This document shows positions 26,497-35,277 of a DNA stretch of 59,160 nt, piece by piece; the stretch's first letter is position 1, and the number at the start of each line of letters is the position of its first letter. A model generated the notes under the pieces. That model did not search any database. It was not told the DNA's origin and saw nothing but the letters and a program-made list of their open reading frames with translations. Where the stretch lies: the NCBI GenBank assembly GCA_944376795.1, contig CALWDW010000016.1:1-59160 (forward strand), read 5' to 3'. The translations under genes were made by a program, and so were the position numbers. This stretch comes from an uncultured Christensenellaceae bacterium (GTDB taxonomy: Bacteria; Bacillota; Clostridia; Christensenellales; UMGS416).

Positions 26497-27888
26497 ATGT
26501 CCCTGCACCGTTTCCGGCAGATTCTATCCTCCCAGCCCTCTTTGCTGGAGGGATCCATTGGCAAAGGCCTGATCGCCTTTGCCGTCCCCATCTTCTTGGG
26601 CAATCTGTTTCAGCAGCTCTATAACGCGGCGGATACCTTTATCGTGGGAAATTTCATCGGCAAGGAAGCCCTCGCCGCCGTCAGCTCCTCCAGCAACCTG
26701 ATTTTCATGCTGGTGGGACTGCTGAACGGCATTGCCATGGGCGCCGGCGTACTCATCGCCAAGTACTACGGCGCCAGAGATTACGAGAATATGCGCCTGG
26801 CGATCCATACCAACCTGGCCTTTGGCGTATGGGCAGGCCTGGGGCTGACGGTGGTAGGCGTGGCGCTGACGCCGCATATCCTCCGCTGGATGGGAACCCC
26901 CAGCGACGTACTGCCCAACTCCATCGCCTACTTCCGCACCTACTTTCTGGGGGTCATGGCTACCTTCCTCTATAATATCGCCATGGGCATCCTGCAGGCG
27001 CTGGGCGACAGCCGCCGCCCTCTCTATTACCTGATCCTGTCCTCCGCCATCAACGTGGCGCTGGATCTTTTGTTTGTCGCGGGATTCCATTGGGGCGTGG
27101 CCTCCGCCGCCGCCGCAACCGTCATTTCCCAGGCGGTGTCCGCCTTGCTCTGTCTCTGGCAGCTGACCCACACCGAGCAGATTTACCGGGTCAAACTCAA
27201 GGAACTCCGCATCCATGGCGGAATGCTCCGGAAAATCATCCGTTTTGGCCTTCCCTCCGGCATCCAGAACTCCGTCATCGGCTTTGCCAACGTCATGGTC
27301 CAGGCCAATATCAACGCCTTCGGGGCCGATGCCATGGCCGGCTGCGGCTCCTATGCCAAGATTGAGGGCTTTGCCTTCCTTCCCGTTACCTGCTTCGCCA
27401 TGGGGCTTTCTACATTTGTCGGGCAGAATCTGGGAGCCAGGCAGCACGACCGCGTTCGGAAAGGAGCCCGCTTTGGCATACTTTGTTCCATATCTATGGC
27501 CGAGCTAGTGGGGGGCATCATTTTCCTGGCGGCCCCCTCCATGATTGGATGGTTTAACGGCGATCCCCAGGTTGTGGCCTTCGGCGTGCAGCAGGCCCGT
27601 ACAATTTCCCTTTTCTACTGTCTTCTTGCCCTGAGCCACTGCATGGCCGGTATCTTCCGCGGCGCGGGCCGGGCCACTGTGCCCATGGTGGTGATGCTCT
27701 GCTGCTGGTGCGTAATCCGGGTGGCTTATATTACCGTCACGGTGCGTGTGTTCCAGAATATCCAAGTGGTGTTCACCGCCTATCCCGTCACCTGGGCGCT
27801 GAGCACGGTGGTATTTCTCCTCTACTACTTCCGGTCCGACTGGATCCACAGCTTCGACCGGCTGGATCAAAAATCCGCATCCCGCTGA
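26497..27888 (+). CDS. MATE-family efflux transporter
   Basis: 463 aa, about 12 membrane helices in two similar halves: FLGNLFQQLYNAADTFIVGNFIG in the first half and PSGIQNSVIGFANVMVQANINAFG in the second. The family exports cationic compounds using Na+ or H+. The substrate is unknown. I start at 26497 (MSLHRF), 6 nt after GAGG; an in-frame ATG at 26485 is possible. It lies 137 bp after uxaC, with only a weak CTGCCG/CGGCAG hairpin between, so partial co-transcription is possible. Confidence 0.85.
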   Translation: MSLHRFRQILSSQPSLLEGSIGKGLIAFAVPIFLGNLFQQLYNAADTFIVGNFIGKEALAAVSSSSNLIFMLVGLLNGIAMGAGVLIAKYYGARDYENMRLAIHTNLAFGVWAGLGLTVVGVALTPHILRWMGTPSDVLPNSIAYFRTYFLGVMATFLYNIAMGILQALGDSRRPLYYLILSSAINVALDLLFVAGFHWGVASAAAATVISQAVSALLCLWQLTHTEQIYRVKLKELRIHGGMLRKIIRFGLPSGIQNSVIGFANVMVQANINAFGADAMAGCGSYAKIEGFAFLPVTCFAMGLSTFVGQNLGARQHDRVRKGARFGILCSISMAELVGGIIFLAAPSMIGWFNGDPQVVAFGVQQARTISLFYCLLALSHCMAGIFRGAGRATVPMVVMLCCWCVIRVAYITVTVRVFQNIQVVFTAYPVTWALSTVVFLLYYFRSDWIHSFDRLDQKSASR

Positions 27889-27904
27889 ACAGCATTCCCC
27901 GCGT

Positions 27905-27947
27905 ATGCAAAAAGAGGTCCGCATCCCGGAATAGGATGCGGACCTCT
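27905..27947 (-). terminator. Terminator between the MATE gene and the homocysteine-operon tail (bidirectional)
   Basis: A 14-bp perfect stem, AGAGGTCCGCATCC (27913..27926) with 27934..27947. On the minus strand it is followed by TTTTTGC, so it ends the operon coming from the right; it may also stop the MATE transcript. Confidence 0.85.
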
Positions 27948-27977
27948 TGGATTACAAATCCAGTTTGCTCTGGGGGC

Positions 27978-28379
27978 CTACATATCCCAGCCCATTTCCC
28001 CGCCCTCATAGGCCATGGTGGTCATCAGGGCGTTATTGGCCTGGGTGGCATCCAGCCGGCTGTACTGCACCACCACCGGGATATCCGACACCACCAGAGC
28101 GGCATAGGGCTTCCCCTGCGGAATCTGCCGGCCCTCATAGGAATGCAGGGCGTTCATGCGGATATGGCTGGTGCGGCGGGCAGGGCAAACCGCCGTGAAA
28201 TTCTCCCAGGGCTCCTCGTCCTCAAAATACAGGGTGACATTCAGGGTTGCATCTCCATCCCCCGTATTGAGTACGCACAGGGATTCGTGGCTCTGATACG
28301 CCTGGGCGGCTTGGGCCGCATCGGCCACCGGCCAGTAGCAGTCGGGGATGAGCCATACGGTTTTTCCAAAGTTCTGCAT
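27978..28379 (-). CDS. Anabaena sensory rhodopsin transducer (ASRT)-like protein
   Basis: 133 aa, all-beta soluble protein. It shows the ASRT family pattern: a W-x-I-P-x-x-Y/W start (VWLIPDCYWP), HESLCVLNTGDGDATLNVTLYFED, CPARRTSHIRMN, PYAALVVSDIPVVVQYSRLD and QANNALMTTMAY. In Anabaena the founding member is a small tetramer that binds a rhodopsin and DNA; most bacterial members have no rhodopsin partner, and the fold suggests a small-ligand or sugar-binding role. No rhodopsin gene is in the window. It is the last gene of a five-gene minus-strand run starting with the homocysteine gene, 37 bp after the methyltransferase. The start at 28379 lies 8 nt after GGGAGG; the ATG at 28385 would be too close. 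Confidence 0.83.
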   Translation of the reverse strand: MQNFGKTVWLIPDCYWPVADAAQAAQAYQSHESLCVLNTGDGDATLNVTLYFEDEEPWENFTAVCPARRTSHIRMNALHSYEGRQIPQGKPYAALVVSDIPVVVQYSRLDATQANNALMTTMAYEGGEMGWDM

Positions 28380-28416
28380 TATCATTTCCTCCCTAGCTTA
28401 ACTTTTAGCATGGCGG

Positions 28417-29097
28417 CTACCATATCATAGGAATCAGCCGGTAGCCCACCGACTTCATGTAGTCATAGTACCACTCATAGTGAGCAAAGCGCCAATTGTC
28501 CTCCGCATTGACATAGATCACCAAAAGCACGATCATAATCCCCACCGGAATCATCCCCACCAAAGACCCAATCATCAGCGGTACAGACAGCCCCAGCAGG
28601 ATGGACGCCAGCGCCAAGGGATGGCGTATCACGCCATAGGCGCCATAGTTTTCGGGGCTGGGCTTTGGTTCGCCATAGTGCTCCTGGGCGTGCGGAGGGG
28701 ACGCCAGCAGGCTCTGCATGGCCAGCATGTATCCGGCCATGGCCAGGCATGCACCCAGCACCGAGGCAAAGGCCGGCATTGGCGACCAGGCAAACCGGTA
28801 CACGTCCAGTGTGGAGATCACCACGCTGGCCAGCGCCATCACACACGCGCCCAGCAGGCAGCGCCAGACGTGGCCCTTCTCGATGTCGGTACTCCAGTTC
28901 CTGCGGAAAACATGGGGCCGTCCCGCCTTCAGCATCAGGCTGTAGACAGTGAAAAGCGCCCCGTGAATTCCCACAAAAATCCACAGCCACGGACTCTCCA
29001 GCGTGCCCGCGCAGATTATCGCAGCCGCCAGGCCCGCAACGTACAGGGTCAGGAGCACCCAATAGGCCGGGATCCCCTTCTGATATTCTTCGTACAA
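28417..29097 (-). CDS. ICMT/PEMT-like integral-membrane methyltransferase
   Basis: 226 aa, five or six membrane helices. The C-terminal region carries the marks of the isoprenylcysteine carboxyl methyltransferase / phospholipid methyltransferase superfamily: YGAYGVIRHPLALASILLGL (R158-H159-P160) and AEDNWRF then YYDYMKSVGYRLIP. Such enzymes use S-adenosylmethionine to methylate membrane-embedded or small thiol/amine acceptors. The start is a TTG at 29097 with AGGAGG 6 nt upstream. It lies only 10 bp after the UPF0280 gene, so it belongs to the homocysteine operon; the link to sulfur or methyl-group metabolism is inference. The true acceptor is unknown. Confidence 0.72.
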   Translation of the reverse strand: MYEEYQKGIPAYWVLLTLYVAGLAAAIICAGTLESPWLWIFVGIHGALFTVYSLMLKAGRPHVFRRNWSTDIEKGHVWRCLLGACVMALASVVISTLDVYRFAWSPMPAFASVLGACLAMAGYMLAMQSLLASPPHAQEHYGEPKPSPENYGAYGVIRHPLALASILLGLSVPLMIGSLVGMIPVGIMIVLLVIYVNAEDNWRFAHYEWYYDYMKSVGYRLIPMIW

Positions 29098-29107
29098 TGG
29101 AAACCTC

Positions 29108-29839
29108 CTATGCAGACGCCTGGGGCGCCAGGCGAATGGCTCCCGCGGCCGCTATGTTCTCCCCCAAGATGGCCAACGCCCCTGACACATCCGGCAGGGT
29201 CATGGCCCAGTTGACAGCTTCGGCCAGATCTTCCGGTCGGCGGATCCGGTTCCCCATAGCCGTTGCGGCGGCATCGGCCAGCGCGGCGCTGTGGGAAAGA
29301 ATCAGGGCCGCATGCGCCCGGCCCCATGAAAGGGAGGGACCCACAACGCCCGCCGAGGTGCACACGCCCCACTCCCCGGGCTCAACGCAGAGGGCCAGCC
29401 GGTAGGAGAGCGGCGAATCCCCCGCATAGATGGCAATCCGGCGCTGGCACTGGGTATGGATGTATAAATCTCCGCCGTTCTCTACGATAACCTCTGGACT
29501 GAAGGGCAAAAGAGCGCGTCCCACCGCTTGGGCGATCCCCCCTGCTACCGCGGCCATGGGACCCACGCCAGCCTGGATGGCGGCTTCGGCCATCTCCCGC
29601 TCCAGGGGAAAGGCCCCGGGACGTATGGGCAGGGGTACCAGCGCCGTGGCAAACACCGGCTGGGCGGCAATCGCTCCCTCCACCTGCCCCCGCGCCGCAT
29701 CCAGAGCGGTCAGCGCCTGGGTGGGCAGGGAGCGCAGCGCCCCAATGTGCAGATCGCTCTGCTCCCTGTGAACGCGGAAGTATACCAGGTCTTCTCCCTG
29801 GTGCAGCCTCCGGTAGGTGCGGGTGATATCCTGGGCCAT
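29108..29839 (-). CDS. UPF0280 (COG2122, ApbE-like) protein of the anaerobic homocysteine system
   Basis: 243 aa. VGPMAAVAGGIAQAVGRAL and VIVENGGDLYI are the typical UPF0280 phrases, near in sequence and fold to ApbE flavin transferases; GVCTSAGVVGPSLSWGRAHA follows. In methanogens genetic work ties this family to homocysteine formation together with DUF39 and NIL-ferredoxin proteins, probably in an accessory or redox role. It begins 5 bp after the NIL-ferredoxin gene. The start at 29839 has only a weak GAGTAGG site, so coupling is likely. Confidence 0.85.
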   Translation of the reverse strand: MAQDITRTYRRLHQGEDLVYFRVHREQSDLHIGALRSLPTQALTALDAARGQVEGAIAAQPVFATALVPLPIRPGAFPLEREMAEAAIQAGVGPMAAVAGGIAQAVGRALLPFSPEVIVENGGDLYIHTQCQRRIAIYAGDSPLSYRLALCVEPGEWGVCTSAGVVGPSLSWGRAHAALILSHSAALADAAATAMGNRIRRPEDLAEAVNWAMTLPDVSGALAILGENIAAAGAIRLAPQASA

Positions 29840-29844
29840 GGCGC

Positions 29845-30255
29845 CTACTCGCCGTAGCTGAGGTGCAGGACCCCCATGGGGCAGCTCTTGATGCACATCT
29901 GGCAGACCACGCACTTCTCCTGATCGAAGCTGAGCTTGGCATCGGCATCCAAATGCAGGGCGCCGCTGGCACAAACCGCCGTGCAGGCCCCGCAGCTGAC
30001 ACAGGATTCGCTGTCCCATTGGATCGAACGGGACAGCACGGCCACACCGATCCCCTCCCGTTCCAGGAAGCGCAGGCCGTTTTGGAGATCGACTTCCTCT
30101 CCCTCCAGCTCCATAACCAGCTCGCCGGGGCGTCCGGGCTCAATGCGGGCCTGCAGGATATTAAAAATCAAATTGTAGTCCTGGATCAGATAGCTTGTAA
30201 TAGGCCGGGAAGCCGTCTCCCCGGGGAATACCAGGCGAACTTTGATGGTACTCAT
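29845..30255 (-). CDS. NIL-domain/4Fe-4S ferredoxin protein of the anaerobic homocysteine system
   Basis: 136 aa. An N-terminal NIL domain (to about residue 78, with PITSYLIQDYNLIFNILQARI), then a two-cluster ferredoxin: C85-x2-C88-x2-C91-x3-C95 and C115-x2-C118-x2-C121-x3-C125. It supplies electrons, and perhaps binds ligand, for the DUF39 enzyme. Its start overlaps the DUF39 stop by 4 nt (ATGA), showing tight coupling. NIL domains are also found in methionine ABC importers, which agrees with a sulfur-amino-acid role. Confidence 0.9.
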   Translation of the reverse strand: MSTIKVRLVFPGETASRPITSYLIQDYNLIFNILQARIEPGRPGELVMELEGEEVDLQNGLRFLEREGIGVAVLSRSIQWDSESCVSCGACTAVCASGALHLDADAKLSFDQEKCVVCQMCIKSCPMGVLHLSYGE

Positions 30256-31412
30256 GCGCGAACCTCCCGTATGGTCATGGGGTGGAAGGGGGTGTCTTCC
30301 GGGAACAGGGCGATGGGCTCCTGGAGGGTAAATTGGCCTTGGGCAATGCTGCCCTTCAGCAGCGCGGCAATCTCCCGGGCCATGGCCAGGGAAGACAGCG
30401 GCGCAGTGCGCACCCGCCGGCCCATGAGCTCGATCGAGCCGCTGCGCAGCTCCTGGTAATTGACCCGCTGAATTCCGGGACGCGCCCTTCTGCCCGTGGA
30501 GTAGTCGGTTACGGTGGTATAGAGCTCCGCATTGGGCCGGGAGAGATCATACATCAGATCCTCATCCAGCACCGGCACAGGGATGCCCACCCCCAAGTAG
30601 AGGGTACAGCCGTAGCCCTGCATGGTAGCGCCCCGCACGTAGCGGGCATTCATTGCCTTCATGTCCCCAATCAGGGCCAAGGTCGCGCCGGCATAGTCCT
30701 CGCCGTCGTCATAATGGGTATGCTTGCGCACGAACTGGGTGCCTTGCCAGGCAACCATGCCCTGGGCGCCGCCCATGAAGATCTTGGTGCCAATGCCAAT
30801 GGTACGCAGCTTGGGATCCTTAAGCAGCGGCGACAGTTCTCCCGAAGTAGAATAGGTCACGTTCCCATAACCAGGAAGCAGCGTCCCCATATAGGTATGG
30901 ATGATATGATCCGTACTGTTGGTCGCCGCAGAATAATTTTGGTAGACATTGCGGGGATTGTACATATAGGCCTGATTGCAGTCCTCAATGGTCAGGGTCG
31001 TATCCACGCTCTTGAGGGGATAGCAGTCGGTGCCTGCGCTCTCGGCATGCAGATGCACGGGACGGCGCGCAACCAAATCCTCTATCACGTGGGCCCCGCC
31101 ATACAGTATGCCCCGGTCCGCCGACGGCTCCGTGGCGCCGATGTAGGTATCCACCGCCGCCAGGCCGCCGCTAGCCTGCACCTGATTCAGCGTAATTTTT
31201 CCCATGCGAATGGGAGGGTCGCTGTGGCCAAAGTTCAAAAACGCGCCAGAGGAGCACATGGCGCCAAAGGTAGCGCAGGTCACCACGTCCACCTTTTTGG
31301 CGGCTTCCGCCACCGAAGACTCCTTCACCATGGCCACCACTTCTTCGGCGGTAAATACCGCCACCCGTCCGGTGCGTATTTTCTCATTGATTTCATCAAA
31401 AGTACGGTTCAT
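30252..31412 (-). CDS. DUF39 homocysteine biosynthesis protein (L-aspartate semialdehyde sulfurtransferase)
   Basis: 386 aa, COG1900. It makes homocysteine directly from aspartate semialdehyde, sulfide and electrons, as established for Methanosarcina, without homoserine activation. Conserved stretches: CATFGAMCSSGAFLNFGHSDPPI (C46, C53), LNQVQASGGLAAVDTYIGA, LYGGAHVIEDLV, GIGTKIFMGGAQG, QGYGCTLYLGVGIPVPV. Some archaeal forms carry C-terminal CBS domains; this one does not. It is first in the operon and has its own promoter at 31450..31478. The neighbouring hom-thrC-thrB genes use the same semialdehyde. Confidence 0.93.
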   Translation of the reverse strand: MNRTFDEINEKIRTGRVAVFTAEEVVAMVKESSVAEAAKKVDVVTCATFGAMCSSGAFLNFGHSDPPIRMGKITLNQVQASGGLAAVDTYIGATEPSADRGILYGGAHVIEDLVARRPVHLHAESAGTDCYPLKSVDTTLTIEDCNQAYMYNPRNVYQNYSAATNSTDHIIHTYMGTLLPGYGNVTYSTSGELSPLLKDPKLRTIGIGTKIFMGGAQGMVAWQGTQFVRKHTHYDDGEDYAGATLALIGDMKAMNARYVRGATMQGYGCTLYLGVGIPVPVLDEDLMYDLSRPNAELYTTVTDYSTGRRARPGIQRVNYQELRSGSIELMGRRVRTAPLSSLAMAREIAALLKGSIAQGQFTLQEPIALFPEDTPFHPMTIREVRA

Positions 31413-31449
31413 TCATGCTCCCCCTTCGCGGTTACAGTGCAACACTTTA

Positions 31450-31478
31450 ACTATACCTGTTTTCGCCCACAAATGCAA
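31450..31478 (-). promoter_or_regulatory. SigA-type promoter of the homocysteine operon
   Basis: TTGCAT (31473..31478), 17 bp, TATAGT (31450..31455) on the minus strand. Just downstream lies GTTGCAC-TGTAAC (about 31431..31444), an imperfect dyad that resembles the Crp/Fnr operator at 7454..7467 but has a spacer one base shorter. I see no S-box, SMK or T-box leader: only about 30 nt separate +1 from the start. Confidence 0.65.
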
Positions 31479-31549
31479 TTGGCTGTGCGCCATTCTCCAT
31501 GGGAATTTACACAATCGCCATACATAGGCTGTGTCCTTCCCCACAAAGC

Positions 31550-31589
31550 GGCCAGCGGCAGAATCCCCGAAAGGATCGCGCCGCTGGCC
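31550..31589 (-). terminator. Hairpin after the GT39 gene, probable terminator
   Basis: GGCCAGCGGC (31550..31559) and its exact complement (31580..31589), loop 20 nt. The stem is strong but only GCTTTG follows, so efficiency is uncertain. Confidence 0.45.
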
Positions 31590-31594
31590 ATCCG

Positions 31595-33115
31595 CTACCA
31601 CACCGTATAAAAGAGAGACGCCGATACCGCGAACCAAATCACCGCGGCCCATGCCCCGCCATAGAGGATTCGCCCCCATCCGGGCAGACGCCAGCGCAGG
31701 GTATCGGCCGCCATGGCGATACACAGCGCTCCCACCACGCACGTGGGCACCATATACCGGTAATCCATGGTGCATCCAAAGGGCAGCTGCAGATTGAACA
31801 GCACAAAGGAGGCCAGCTGCGTCCCCCACACCAGGAGAAGCCCCCAGCGCACCGACGCCGCCCAACGCCGCCGGTCCCAAACCACATAGGCCATCGCCGC
31901 CAGGGACAGCGCCACCAGCAGCACATTGGCTCCTAGCAGGGAGCGGCCCAGCCCCAGATCCATGTCGTAAAACGTATACTCGCCAAAGACCGCGCATTGG
32001 AGGGTATACCGCCAGAGATTGTAGTCTCCATAGGGCTGGCAATAGACCTGCCGGAACATGTCACCCCAGGAAAAGGGGCCCAGACGTTCCCACAGGCTGT
32101 GATCCCCGCAGTACAGGTCGCTCTCTTGGGAGAAGGTAAGCACATACCCCGGGCTTTGGCCAAAGCGCAGCCAGTTTCGCAGGGGATACCACAGGCCCAG
32201 GGGCGCACAGACCCCTAAAAAAGCGGCAAACTGCCCGATCAGCCTCCGCCACCAGCCTTCCTTCCAGCCCTTGACCAGCACCGCCAGAAAGGCCGGCGCC
32301 GTTACCAGTGCCACCGTCCCGCCGGAAACCTTGGCCATCATGGACAGGCCGATGCTCAGGGCCAAGAGCAGAATATGCTTCATGGTGGGGCGCTTGTACC
32401 ACCGCAGGGTGTACAGGCAGGCCAGGAGGTAGAAAAGAATCATCATGGCATCATTGTTGATGCACGAGGACATAACGATGAAGGTGGGCATAAAGGAAAG
32501 GATGGTCAGAGCCAAGAGCTGCGCCCTGGAGGAAAGCCCCATCTCCTGGGCCAGGCGGTAGGCCACCACCAGCATGGCACAGCAGGCAAAACAGGGCACC
32601 AGCTTGGCCGTGGAAAACAGGGCGTCCCCCTCCACCCCCGGCATCAGCCAGGACGCGGCCCGCACCACCAGCGCCTGAAGGATGTGCTGCAGCGGCGGAT
32701 GATAAAACTGGCCCGCGTTGGTATCCGGCAGGGTACCTGTGGCATAGATGCGGTAGGTATAGCCGTAGTGACCCTCCCAGTCCCACAGTCCGATATCATG
32801 GCTCCGCTGGGTCAGCGGTGTATAGAGCATGTATCCCACCCGCAGGATGATCCCCATGGCCAGCACCAAAATCAGTACGCGCCGTGTGGTGGCCTCCCCC
32901 ATCCATCGCAGCGCCAGGATGCCCAGCAGGCACATTCCCAGCCCCATGAGCATAGCATACTGGATGCCGCGGCTGTTGCCGTCCGGGATCACCCAGCTCC
33001 AAAGGACATAGGCCAGGATTACAAGGCCCGCCATCATGGCATAGGGCTTTCCCGCCCGGAATGCAGCAGACCCGGCCATCTCCAGCCGGCTAGGAATTCT
33101 TTTCTCGCTCCTCAT
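31595..33115 (-). CDS. GT39-like membrane glycosyltransferase
   Basis: 506 aa with about 11-12 membrane helices. A short basic N-terminus, then a large first loop with [19 protein letters not shown] and [15 protein letters not shown], the place of the catalytic acidic residue in protein-mannosyltransferase/ArnT-like GT-C enzymes. [20 protein letters not shown] and [10 protein letters not shown] are typical of these. It moves a sugar from a polyprenyl-phosphate donor to an outside acceptor. Its start at 33115 lies inside the end of the flavoprotein gene (26-nt overlap) with GAGGAG upstream. The acceptor is unknown; wall polymer or protein glycosylation is possible. Confidence 0.78.
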   Translation of the reverse strand: MRSEKRIPSRLEMAGSAAFRAGKPYAMMAGLVILAYVLWSWVIPDGNSRGIQYAMLMGLGMCLLGILALRWMGEATTRRVLILVLAMGIILRVGYMLYTPLTQRSHDIGLWDWEGHYGYTYRIYATGTLPDTNAGQFYHPPLQHILQALVVRAASWLMPGVEGDALFSTAKLVPCFACCAMLVVAYRLAQEMGLSSRAQLLALTILSFMPTFIVMSSCINNDAMMILFYLLACLYTLRWYKRPTMKHILLLALSIGLSMMAKVSGGTVALVTAPAFLAVLVKGWKEGWWRRLIGQFAAFLGVCAPLGLWYPLRNWLRFGQSPGYVLTFSQESDLYCGDHSLWERLGPFSWGDMFRQVYCQPYGDYNLWRYTLQCAVFGEYTFYDMDLGLGRSLLGANVLLVALSLAAMAYVVWDRRRWAASVRWGLLLVWGTQLASFVLFNLQLPFGCTMDYRYMVPTCVVGALCIAMAADTLRWRLPGWGRILYGGAWAAVIWFAVSASLFYTVW

Positions 33116-34652
33116 GGTAGCTCTCCTCGGTATTCACGCTCCAGATCGAGGACTTATCCCCGGAGCCGCTTTGGTATACGCGGACAGCCTCCATCGCGGT
33201 GAGCATGGAGTGATCCATATTATTGTACCGGTGCTGCCCATTGCGCCCGATGCAGTAGAGGTTCTCCCAGCCGTCCAGGAAGCGCCGCACCACGGGAAAC
33301 TGCGCATAGCTGCCAAAGTAAGCGGGATAAGCCTTCTTCACCCGAATATGGGTGGCGTCCAGCACATCCTCCCGGCGGATGACGCCGATCTTGGTCAGTT
33401 CCCCTATCGCGAAGTCAATAAAGGCCGCCTCGTCCATATTCCACATGGCGTCCCCCTCGCTGCAGAAATACTCCAGTCCTACAAAAACGCTCTCCGCAGG
33501 ACGCTCCACCATATAGGGCGACCAGTTATTAAAGATCTGCAGCCGCCCCAGCCGCACATCCCGCTCCTGGATGTAGATCCAGCAGTCGGGGACGATACCG
33601 CCCACCGTGGGCTTCTTGGTCGAGTTCCGGATCGCCAGCTTTTTCAGGAGCAGGCCCACCGTGATAAAGTCCCGATAGGGCAGCGCAGAGGCGATCTGCC
33701 GCACGTGGTCCGGCGTCGCCTCTCCCATGCCCAGCACCAGGTCCTTCACCGGCATCGTGGAGAAGAACGCATCCCCCTCCAGGCGCCGCTCTGTTCCGGA
33801 GGCGTCGGTCACCCGAACGGCTTCGATCCGCCCCTGGCCGCATTCCAGTCCGGTTACCCGGGTCTGCATTCGGATCTCCCCGCCCAGTTCCTCAATGCGC
33901 CGGGCCAGCTCCTCCCAAAGCTGGCCCGGACCGCGCTTGGGATAGGAGAACTGCCCGATCAGCGACGTCTCCTTCGCCTCGCCGTGCCGGAAGGGCCGCG
34001 TCAAAAACTCCGTCACCGCCTTGCGCAGGGAGAGGCCCTTGACCCGCTGCGCTCCCCAATCCGGGGCGATTTGGCTGGGATGCACCCCCCACAGCTTCTC
34101 CGTGTAGTCCTCAAAAAACATCTCATACAGCGGTTTTCCGAAGCGGTTGATATAGAAGTCCTCCAAGGACTTCTCCTCCCTCTTGCGGACGCAGGCGGCG
34201 ACATACCCCAGGCCCGCCTTCAGCGTACGCATCAGCCCCATATTGGCCAGCATCCGGGGCGTCAGGGAAATAGGATAGTCGAAAAAGTGCCGCAAATACA
34301 GGATACGCGAAACCCGTTCCCGCAGCAGCATCACCTTTTCCTCCCGTTCGGGATCGGGCCCCCCTGCCGCCAACGGAACCTGCCGCCCCAAAATCCGGTC
34401 ATCCCAGGCCGGCGCGCCCTGGTCGGGCATCAATTCCCGCCAAAGCTCCAGCACCTCAGCGTTCTTGGAGAAAAACCGATGTCCGCCGATGTCCATACGG
34501 TTTCCCTTATAGACAGCGGTCCGGGAAATCCCCCCGATATAGGGACTTTCCTCCAGAATAATCGGGTGCGCATCGGTCTGCCGCAACAGCCGGTAGGCCG
34601 CCGTCAAACCCGCCGGTCCCGCCCCGATAATGATCACATTCTTCCCGGACAT
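33090..34652 (-). CDS. FAD-dependent protein, UDP-galactopyranose mutase / amine-oxidase-like
   Basis: 520 aa. Dinucleotide-binding motif [20 protein letters not shown], then [29 protein letters not shown], a pairing seen in UDP-galactopyranose-mutase-like and protoporphyrinogen-oxidase-like flavoproteins. Further on [21 protein letters not shown] and the C-terminal [36 protein letters not shown] is common in mutase-like enzymes of polysaccharide clusters. It sits between GtrA and a GT39 enzyme, so a role in making an unusual sugar or lipid carrier is likely. The exact reaction is not known. Confidence 0.75.
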   Translation of the reverse strand: MSGKNVIIIGAGPAGLTAAYRLLRQTDAHPIILEESPYIGGISRTAVYKGNRMDIGGHRFFSKNAEVLELWRELMPDQGAPAWDDRILGRQVPLAAGGPDPEREEKVMLLRERVSRILYLRHFFDYPISLTPRMLANMGLMRTLKAGLGYVAACVRKREEKSLEDFYINRFGKPLYEMFFEDYTEKLWGVHPSQIAPDWGAQRVKGLSLRKAVTEFLTRPFRHGEAKETSLIGQFSYPKRGPGQLWEELARRIEELGGEIRMQTRVTGLECGQGRIEAVRVTDASGTERRLEGDAFFSTMPVKDLVLGMGEATPDHVRQIASALPYRDFITVGLLLKKLAIRNSTKKPTVGGIVPDCWIYIQERDVRLGRLQIFNNWSPYMVERPAESVFVGLEYFCSEGDAMWNMDEAAFIDFAIGELTKIGVIRREDVLDATHIRVKKAYPAYFGSYAQFPVVRRFLDGWENLYCIGRNGQHRYNNMDHSMLTAMEAVRVYQSGSGDKSSIWSVNTEESYHEEREKNS

Positions 34653-34664
34653 AGCTGTCTCCTC

Positions 34665-35084
34665 CTAGCGAAATATAAAGAATTTGCGCCCCAGGTAATT
34701 CCACGCCAGCACCAGCGCCGCCACGCACACCTTCACCAGCATGTAGTGCAGGCCCAGCAGATCCACGCCAGCGTACATGCCCAGCTCGGTCAGTCCCAGG
34801 CCCACGAGGCCAATGACGGCAAACCCCAGGAACGCGCCCAAGGATCGCCCCTTTCGCCGCTGCTTCGCGTCCAAAAAAACAAAGGCTAACGAAAGGACAT
34901 AGTTGTACACCAGTCCGGCAAGGAAACCAAGCGCCGTAGCCCAATACAGCCCTGTCTCTCCCCAGTCTGCAAACAAAAAGCGGCGGGACAGATAAAGTGT
35001 TCCGGCATCCACCAGGAAGGCGGTTCCCCCCACCGCCAGATAGCGCAGGATCTCCCCCGCCAGCACCCGGATCCGTTCCTTCAC
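34665..35084 (-). CDS. GtrA-family membrane protein
   Basis: 139 aa with four membrane helices: LRYLAVGGTAFLVDAGTLYL, ATALGFLAGLVYNYVLSLAFVF, FAVIGLVGLGLTELGMY, and the C-terminal VKVCVAALVLAWNYLGRKFFIF. Family members are thought to flip or present polyprenyl-phosphate sugars for cell-surface glycosylation. I choose the GTG at 35084, 7 nt after GGAGG; an upstream ATG at 35141 has no site. It is first in the GtrA-flavoprotein-GT39 cassette. The usual partner GtrB-like GT2 enzyme is not here. Confidence 0.82.
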   Translation of the reverse strand: MKERIRVLAGEILRYLAVGGTAFLVDAGTLYLSRRFLFADWGETGLYWATALGFLAGLVYNYVLSLAFVFLDAKQRRKGRSLGAFLGFAVIGLVGLGLTELGMYAGVDLLGLHYMLVKVCVAALVLAWNYLGRKFFIFR

Positions 35085-35164
35085 AGGCACGCCTCCTCTC
35101 CGCCTCCAGGGTACCATAGAATTATGTACAAAATGCATCATTTCCGATACGCAGGGCCTGTCCG

Positions 35165-35227
35165 CACAAAAAAAGGATATGACGCATCGAATAGCAGAAT
35201 TTCCTTCTCTTTACATCATGTCCTTTT
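35165..35227 (-). terminator. Terminator of the hom-thrC-thrB operon
   Basis: AAAGGACATGATG and CGTCATATCCTTT pair over 13 bp with two G-T wobbles (arms near 35214..35226 and 35172..35184); a run of seven T follows on the minus strand. The loop is about 29 nt. Confidence 0.6.
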
Positions 35228-35277
35228 GGGGCTTCTCCAAACCGTCTGCCGCCCGCAATCCGCCGGCCGCGGCGCCT

